Assembly: GCA_965657165.1 (NCBI GenBank) | Contig: CBFHNG010000053.1 | Coordinates: forward strand, 1 to 10,917 | DNA: 10,917 nt | Source of the DNA: UBA3537 sp965657165 | GTDB lineage: Bacteria; Bacteroidota; Bacteroidia; Flavobacteriales; Flavobacteriaceae | Direction of reading: 5' to 3' | Shown: in pieces, positions 7,205 to 10,917 of the stretch | Position numbering within the stretch: position 1 is the first letter of the stretch | How the letters are laid out: each line of letters begins with the position of its first letter | Notes under the pieces: generated by a model | Databases searched by the model: none | Seen by the model: the letters and a program-made list of their open reading frames with translations, nothing else | What the model was told of the DNA's origin: nothing | Position numbers and translations under genes: made by a program

Positions 7205-8347
7205 ATGAAATTTAACACCAAAACAATTCACGGAGGTCAATCTCCAGACAAGGCATATGGATCTGTAATGCCACCTATTTATCAAACTTCAACCTATGCG
7301 CAAACTACACCAGGAGGGCACAAAGGGTATGAATACTCTCGGACACATAACCCAACCCGACATGCGTTAGAACAATCACTTGCAAGTATAGAAAATGGTA
7401 ATTTTGGATTAGCTTTTGGCTCAGGGTTGGCCGCCATAGATGCGATTATAAAATTATTACAACCAGGAGATGAGGTCATTTCAACAAATGATTTGTATGG
7501 TGGGACATACCGTTTGTTTACTAAGGTTTTTGAGAGATTTCAAATTAAATTTCATTTTGTAGGAATGGAAAACATAGAACAAATAGAACATCATATAAAT
7601 AAAAAAACCAAGCTTATTTGGGTTGAAACCCCCACCAACCCTATGCTCAATATCATTGATATAAAGGCAGTGGCAAAGGTAGCGCAGCAACACAAAATCT
7701 TATTAGCAGTGGACAATACGTTTGCAACACCATATCTACAGCAGCCCTTAGATTTAGGAGCTGATATTGTGATGCACTCCGCTACCAAATATCTTGGCGG
7801 CCATAGCGATGTTGTAATGGGGGCATTGGTGGTCAAAGATAAAGCACTTGCAGAGCAACTTTATTTTATTCAAAATGCGAGTGGTGCAGTTTGTGGTCCA
7901 CAAGATAGCTTCTTGGTTTTGAGAGGCATAAAAACATTGCATATAAGAATGCAAAGACATTGTGAAAACGGTAAAGCAGTTGCCGAATTCTTGGGAAACC
8001 ATCCAAAAGTAGAAACCGTCTATTGGCCAGGTTTGGAGTCTCATCCTAACCATGATATTGCAGAAGAACAAATGAATGATTTTGGAGGAATGTTGTCATT
8101 TACTACAAAAGGCAATAACTATGAAGAAGCTATAAAAGTTGTAGAACGCCTAAAGGTTTTTACGCTCGCAGAGTCGCTAGGAGGTGTAGAATCCCTAGCG
8201 GGGCATCCTGCAAGTATGACACACGCAAGTATTCCAAAAGAAGAGCGTGAAAAAACAGGAGTTGTCGATTCTTTAATTCGGTTGAGTGTTGGTATTGAAG
8301 ATCAACACGATTTGATTGAGGATTTAAAGCAAGCACTAAACGGTTAG
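7205..8347 (+). CDS. Cystathionine gamma-synthase / gamma-lyase (PLP enzyme)
   Basis: This 380-residue Cys/Met metabolism PLP enzyme is close to the normal family length and lacks extra domains. YEYSRTHNPTRHALE (42-56) provides the Tyr/Arg that contact the neighbouring subunit's PLP phosphate. FGSGLAAI (71-78) is the phosphate loop and LYGGTYRLF (97-105) holds the ring-stacking Tyr98. AVDNTFATPYLQ (168-179) carries Asp170, which binds the PLP nitrogen. SATKYLGGHSD (192-202) carries the Schiff-base Lys195. LAESLGGVESLAGHPASMTH (321-340) and LSVGIED (360-366) form the substrate carboxylate site. The enzyme either condenses O-acylhomoserine with cysteine to form cystathionine (MetB) or cleaves cystathionine to cysteine (gamma-lyase). 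The two cannot be separated safely from sequence, and many Bacteroidota homologues are annotated both ways. It begins 15 bases after the DinB-fold gene. The 171 bases after it, up to gdhA, hold no other gene. Confidence 0.92.
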   Translation: MKFNTKTIHGGQSPDKAYGSVMPPIYQTSTYAQTTPGGHKGYEYSRTHNPTRHALEQSLASIENGNFGLAFGSGLAAIDAIIKLLQPGDEVISTNDLYGGTYRLFTKVFERFQIKFHFVGMENIEQIEHHINKKTKLIWVETPTNPMLNIIDIKAVAKVAQQHKILLAVDNTFATPYLQQPLDLGADIVMHSATKYLGGHSDVVMGALVVKDKALAEQLYFIQNASGAVCGPQDSFLVLRGIKTLHIRMQRHCENGKAVAEFLGNHPKVETVYWPGLESHPNHDIAEEQMNDFGGMLSFTTKGNNYEEAIKVVERLKVFTLAESLGGVESLAGHPASMTHASIPKEEREKTGVVDSLIRLSVGIEDQHDLIEDLKQALNG

Positions 8348-8469
8348 AAAACAGTGTTTCACCTTTTTTAATTCTCATCTTTTTTATTGAGATATTCATA
8401 ATTTTAAAGTAAATTTAGAGTCATTTATTACGAATTTAAAAAAATATTCATTTATTTTTAAGGATATTA

Positions 8470-8477
8470 TATATTTG
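8470..8477 (+). promoter_or_regulatory. Candidate -7 element of the gdhA promoter
   Basis: TATATTTG is an exact match to the Bacteroidota -7 consensus TAnnTTTG, 41 bases before the gdhA ATG. A convincing TTTG/TTG -33 element is not visible 19-21 bases upstream; the nearest is TTTA with a 15-base spacer. The surrounding DNA is very AT-rich, so a chance match is possible. Confidence 0.4.
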
Positions 8478-8518
8478 TACTACAATTAGTAATTTTTAAT
8501 GCTCCTAAATTAAATGAA

Positions 8519-9865
8519 ATGAAAGAAAAAATTGAAGGATTTTTAGACTTAGTCAAACAAAGAAATGGTCTTGAGCCAGAGTTTTTACAAGCCGTAGAAG
8601 AAGTTGCCGAAACTGTTATTCCATACATTGTTAAACACGATATTTATCATGGTAAAAATATACTCTTACGAATGGTTGAACCAGAACGTGCAGTTACTTT
8701 TAGAGTAAACTGGGTCGATGATGACGGCGAAATTCAAGTCAATAGAGGGTATCGAATTCAAATGAATTCAGCCATTGGGCCATACAAAGGAGGGTTGCGA
8801 TTTCACCCCTCAGTAAATATGAGTATTTTAAAGTTCTTAGCTTTTGAGCAAGTGTTTAAAAATAGTTTGACAACGCTTCCAATGGGTGGTGGAAAAGGCG
8901 GTAGTGACTTTGATCCAAAAGGGAAAAGTGATAATGAAATTATGCGTTTCTGTCATGCTTTTATGAGTGAATTGTTTCGTCATATAGGCCCAAACACGGA
9001 TGTTCCAGCAGGAGATATTGGAGTTGGAGGAAGAGAAATTGGATTTTTGTTTGGAATGTATAAAAAACTCAAAAATGAATTTACTGGTGTTCTTACAGGA
9101 AAAGGATTAACATGGGGGGGGTCTCTTATTCGCCCAGAAGCAACAGGCTACGGAACAGTATATTTTGCACAAAAAATGTTACAAACTAGAGGTGATGATA
9201 TTAAAGGTAAAACCGTAACAGTTTCTGGTTCTGGAAATGTTGCACAATATGCAGCAGAAAAAGTTATTCAGCTTGGCGGTAAGGTCATTACATTATCAGA
9301 TTCTTCGGGATATGTTATAGATAACGATGGAATTGACAAAGACAAATTAGCTTTTGTGATGGATTTAAAAAACAACAAAAGAGGACGAATTAGTGCTTAT
9401 GTTGATGCTTATCCAAATGCAAAATTCGTAGCCAACAAAACCCCTTGGAGTGAGTCTTGTGATATAGCATTGCCATGCGCTACTCAAAATGAACTCAATG
9501 GTACAGATGCCGAAACACTGCTTAAAAACGGATGCGTTTGTGTCAGTGAAGGGGCTAATATGCCTTCTACTAAAGATGCAGTTGCAGCCTTTCAAAAGGC
9601 CAAAATTTTATTTGCACCAGGAAAAGCCTCTAACGCTGGGGGTGTTGCAACTTCTGGCTTGGAAATGACTCAAAATTCTTTACGATATAATTGGACCCGA
9701 AAAGAGGTGGACGATAAGCTCAAGGACATTATGGGTAACATCCACGACAAGTGTATTCAATTTGGTAAAGACGAAGAAACAGAATATATAGACTATGTAA
9801 AAGGCGCCAATATTGCAGGATTTGTAAAAGTTGCAGACGCTATGCTTGCCCAGGGTGTGGTTTAA
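8519..9865 (+). CDS. gdhA: NADP-type glutamate dehydrogenase
   Basis: This 448-residue enzyme catalyses the reductive amination of 2-oxoglutarate to glutamate, the main low-affinity ammonia assimilation route. The length matches the hexameric small-subunit GdhA class (about 447 in E. coli). The substrate domain shows GPYKGGLRFHPSVN (87-100, Lys90 binding glutamate), LPMGGGKGGSDFDPKG (120-135, catalytic Lys126) and PAGDIGVGGREIG (163-175, catalytic Asp166). GLTWGGSLIRPEATGYG (196-212) is the hinge signature. The nucleotide domain has the Rossmann loop VSGSGNVAQYA (235-245), and ITLSDSSGYVID (257-268) ends the second beta-strand. The Asp-Ser-Ser there resembles the NADP-dependent E. coli enzyme, so NADP use is inferred. 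The ATG follows an AT-rich leader with no Shine-Dalgarno sequence. A run of eight G lies at 9114-9121 in the hinge. A strong terminator follows. Confidence 0.96.
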   Translation: MKEKIEGFLDLVKQRNGLEPEFLQAVEEVAETVIPYIVKHDIYHGKNILLRMVEPERAVTFRVNWVDDDGEIQVNRGYRIQMNSAIGPYKGGLRFHPSVNMSILKFLAFEQVFKNSLTTLPMGGGKGGSDFDPKGKSDNEIMRFCHAFMSELFRHIGPNTDVPAGDIGVGGREIGFLFGMYKKLKNEFTGVLTGKGLTWGGSLIRPEATGYGTVYFAQKMLQTRGDDIKGKTVTVSGSGNVAQYAAEKVIQLGGKVITLSDSSGYVIDNDGIDKDKLAFVMDLKNNKRGRISAYVDAYPNAKFVANKTPWSESCDIALPCATQNELNGTDAETLLKNGCVCVSEGANMPSTKDAVAAFQKAKILFAPGKASNAGGVATSGLEMTQNSLRYNWTRKEVDDKLKDIMGNIHDKCIQFGKDEETEYIDYVKGANIAGFVKVADAMLAQGVV

Positions 9866-9885
9866 TCTCTAATAAAATAAAACCC

Positions 9886-9917
9886 AAAAAGCTTCTACGA
9901 CCGTGGAAGCTTTTTTG
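9886..9917 (+). terminator. Intrinsic terminator after gdhA
   Basis: A hairpin with the stem AAAAAGCTTCTAC (9886-9898) pairs with GTGGAAGCTTTTT (9903-9915), 13 pairs including one T-G wobble, around the loop GACC. The right arm runs into T at 9916, making six T in a row. It begins 21 bases after the gdhA stop codon. Because the left arm starts with A5, it could also stop transcription from the other direction. It isolates gdhA from the acyltransferase gene. Confidence 0.9.
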
Positions 9918-9957
9918 TTTATACATAATAAACAACTAATTTGTCGTTTGATATAAA

Positions 9958-9965
9958 TATATTTG
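9958..9965 (+). promoter_or_regulatory. Candidate -7 element of the acyltransferase promoter
   Basis: TATATTTG matches TAnnTTTG exactly and lies 32 bases before the TTG start at 9997, right after the gdhA terminator. A TTTG at 9940-9943 could be the -33 element, but the 14-base spacer is shorter than the usual 19-21. The position after a terminator supports a real promoter here. The exact element is uncertain. Confidence 0.4.
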
Positions 9966-9996
9966 TATTTTTTAAAAAAAATCCAATTTTTCTGTT

Positions 9997-10917
9997 TTGA
10001 ATAAAATTAACATTAACAATTTTGATTTTTTAAGAATAATATTTTCTATCACAATTGCATTATCGCACTTTATAGAATTGAGCAATATTTATGTTTTTAA
10101 TCCTTTAAAAATTTATTTTAATTCGAGATTGGCAATTGATGGGTTTTTTATTATTAGTGGGTTTTTAATAGCAAAGAGTTATGAAAATAGTTCTAATATT
10201 AAGGATTATATCATTAGAAGAGTAAAAAGAATTTTTCCGGCTTACTTTTTTGTTATCTTAATTTCTGCTTTTTTATTATTTTTTATTTCATCCAAATCAG
10301 CTACAGGCTACTTTTTAAACGGTCAATTTTGGAGATATCTATTTGCCAATCTCACCTTTCAAAATTATTTTGAACCTTGTTTGCCTGGCGTTTTTGAAAC
10401 ACAGAACATTTGCGCTGTTAATGGTGCACTTTGGACCATTAAAATTGAGGAAGCATTTTATCTTTCTTTGCCCATATTTTATTGGTTTTTCAAAAAAAAA
10501 CACATGAGTTTTAATCTCTTAATCGCCATTACATATGTGGCATCCATAATCTATTTTAATTATTTTATGGCTCAAGATAATTACAGGATAGCAAAGCAAT
10601 TGCCGGGTGCTTTTGCTTTTTTTGCCGTTGGGATTTTATTTTATAGAAATTTCGAATTTTTATTCAAATGGAGACACTATATTATAGTTCCGAGCTTATT
10701 GCTTTTTATTTTAGAGCAGTATTTTTTAGGTACTCAAATTTTTAAACCTATTGCTTATGGATTTATGGTCTTTTATTTGGCGTATAACTTTAAATTTTTG
10801 AATAATTTTGGGAAATATGGGGATTTCACTTATGGGATTTATATCTATCATTTTCCAATAATCCAAGTTTTTGTTTATTTAGGATTTTTTCAGCAATATC
10901 CTCCATTTATTATGTTG
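9997..10917 (+). CDS. Acyltransferase-3 family membrane O-acyltransferase (3' end outside window)
   Basis: An open frame of 307 codons runs to the right edge without a stop. It encodes a polytopic membrane protein of the acyltransferase-3 family (OafA/NodX type), which transfers acetyl or similar groups to lipopolysaccharide, exopolysaccharide or peptidoglycan. The N-terminus is classic: NNFDFLRIIFSITIALSHFIEL (family DxLR start, His24 in the first helix). It continues with LAIDGFFIISGFLIAKSY (45-62), the basic motif IIRRVKRIFPAY (72-83) and the hallmark NGALWTIKIEEAFYL (142-156). YGDFTYGIYIYHFPI (274-288) is the helix usually found near the end of the domain. Full-length members are about 340-400 residues, so 30-90 are probably missing. 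There is no ATG in frame before codon 170 and an in-frame TAA sits at 9973-9975, so TTG at 9997 is the best start. Nine A at 10492-10500 encode part of FKKKH. The substrate is unknown. Confidence 0.86.
   Translation, partial: MNKININNFDFLRIIFSITIALSHFIELSNIYVFNPLKIYFNSRLAIDGFFIISGFLIAKSYENSSNIKDYIIRRVKRIFPAYFFVILISAFLLFFISSKSATGYFLNGQFWRYLFANLTFQNYFEPCLPGVFETQNICAVNGALWTIKIEEAFYLSLPIFYWFFKKKHMSFNLLIAITYVASIIYFNYFMAQDNYRIAKQLPGAFAFFAVGILFYRNFEFLFKWRHYIIVPSLLLFILEQYFLGTQIFKPIAYGFMVFYLAYNFKFLNNFGKYGDFTYGIYIYHFPIIQVFVYLGFFQQYPPFIML

Noticed and set aside
7591..8071. Minus-strand open frames within the cystathionine enzyme gene
   Set aside because: They are antisense to a strongly conserved PLP enzyme and their cysteine-rich, irregular composition is typical of non-coding frames.
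8347..8368. Possible terminator after the cystathionine enzyme: GAAAAC/GTTTC followed by a T run
   Set aside because: The stem is only five weak pairs with a bulge and a three-base loop, and two more bases intervene before the T run. It is too weak to call with confidence.
8372..8394. Second small inverted repeat (TCTCA/TGAGA) around a T-rich loop before gdhA
   Set aside because: Five base pairs with a loop of more than ten bases is expected by chance in AT-rich DNA, and no T tract follows it.
1..10917. Search by eye for CRISPR repeats, tRNA or rRNA genes, insertion sequences, phage genes and toxin-antitoxin pairs
   Set aside because: No repeated units with spacers, cloverleaf tails, transposase motifs or terminal repeats were seen. 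Nearly all of the window is occupied by recognisable genes and the largest gene-free gap is 171 bases (8348-8518).

Overview
The window looks like core chromosome from a member of the Bacteroidota, most likely the Flavobacteriaceae. The supporting signs are very AT-rich intergenic DNA, weak or absent Shine-Dalgarno sequences, start regions that contain Bacteroidota-type promoter elements (TAnnTTTG), the yicC-gmk-nadD gene order, and protein sequences that read like flavobacterial homologues. This assignment is an inference, since no rRNA or other marker gene is present.

Layout. Bases 1-1230 (+) hold the last codons of an upstream gene (possibly rbfA), then a LolC/LolE/FtsX-type permease. Bases 1227-6656 are a run of seven minus-strand genes. 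Read in transcription order they are an ArsC/Spx-like thioredoxin-fold protein, an EamA-type (DMT) transporter, a GNAT/FemAB-like acyltransferase, yicC, gmk, nadD and dusB. The first three overlap each other end to end and look like one transcription unit. A probable internal promoter at about 4274-4304 lies before yicC, and yicC-gmk-nadD-dusB are separated by only 3-18 bases. From 6725 onward everything is on the plus strand: a DinB-fold protein and a cystathionine gamma-synthase/lyase (15 bases apart), then gdhA (NADP-type glutamate dehydrogenase) ending in a strong hairpin terminator. Last comes a membrane acyltransferase of the acyltransferase-3 family that runs off the right edge and has no stop codon inside the window.

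Functions. The window is mainly housekeeping: guanine nucleotide synthesis (gmk), NAD synthesis (nadD), tRNA modification (dusB), RNA metabolism (yicC), envelope transport (the permease), sulfur amino acid metabolism (the PLP enzyme) and ammonia assimilation (gdhA). The less defined genes are the ArsC-like/EamA/GNAT trio, the DinB-fold protein and the terminal acyltransferase.

I did not find a new defence, mobile or RNA-based system. There are no tRNA or rRNA genes, CRISPR arrays, insertion sequences or long repeats that I can see. The points most worth a second look are three genes that appear to start with TTG, a shared palindromic stop (CTAG) between two convergent genes, a run of nine A in the surface-modification acyltransferase, and a run of eight G inside gdhA.
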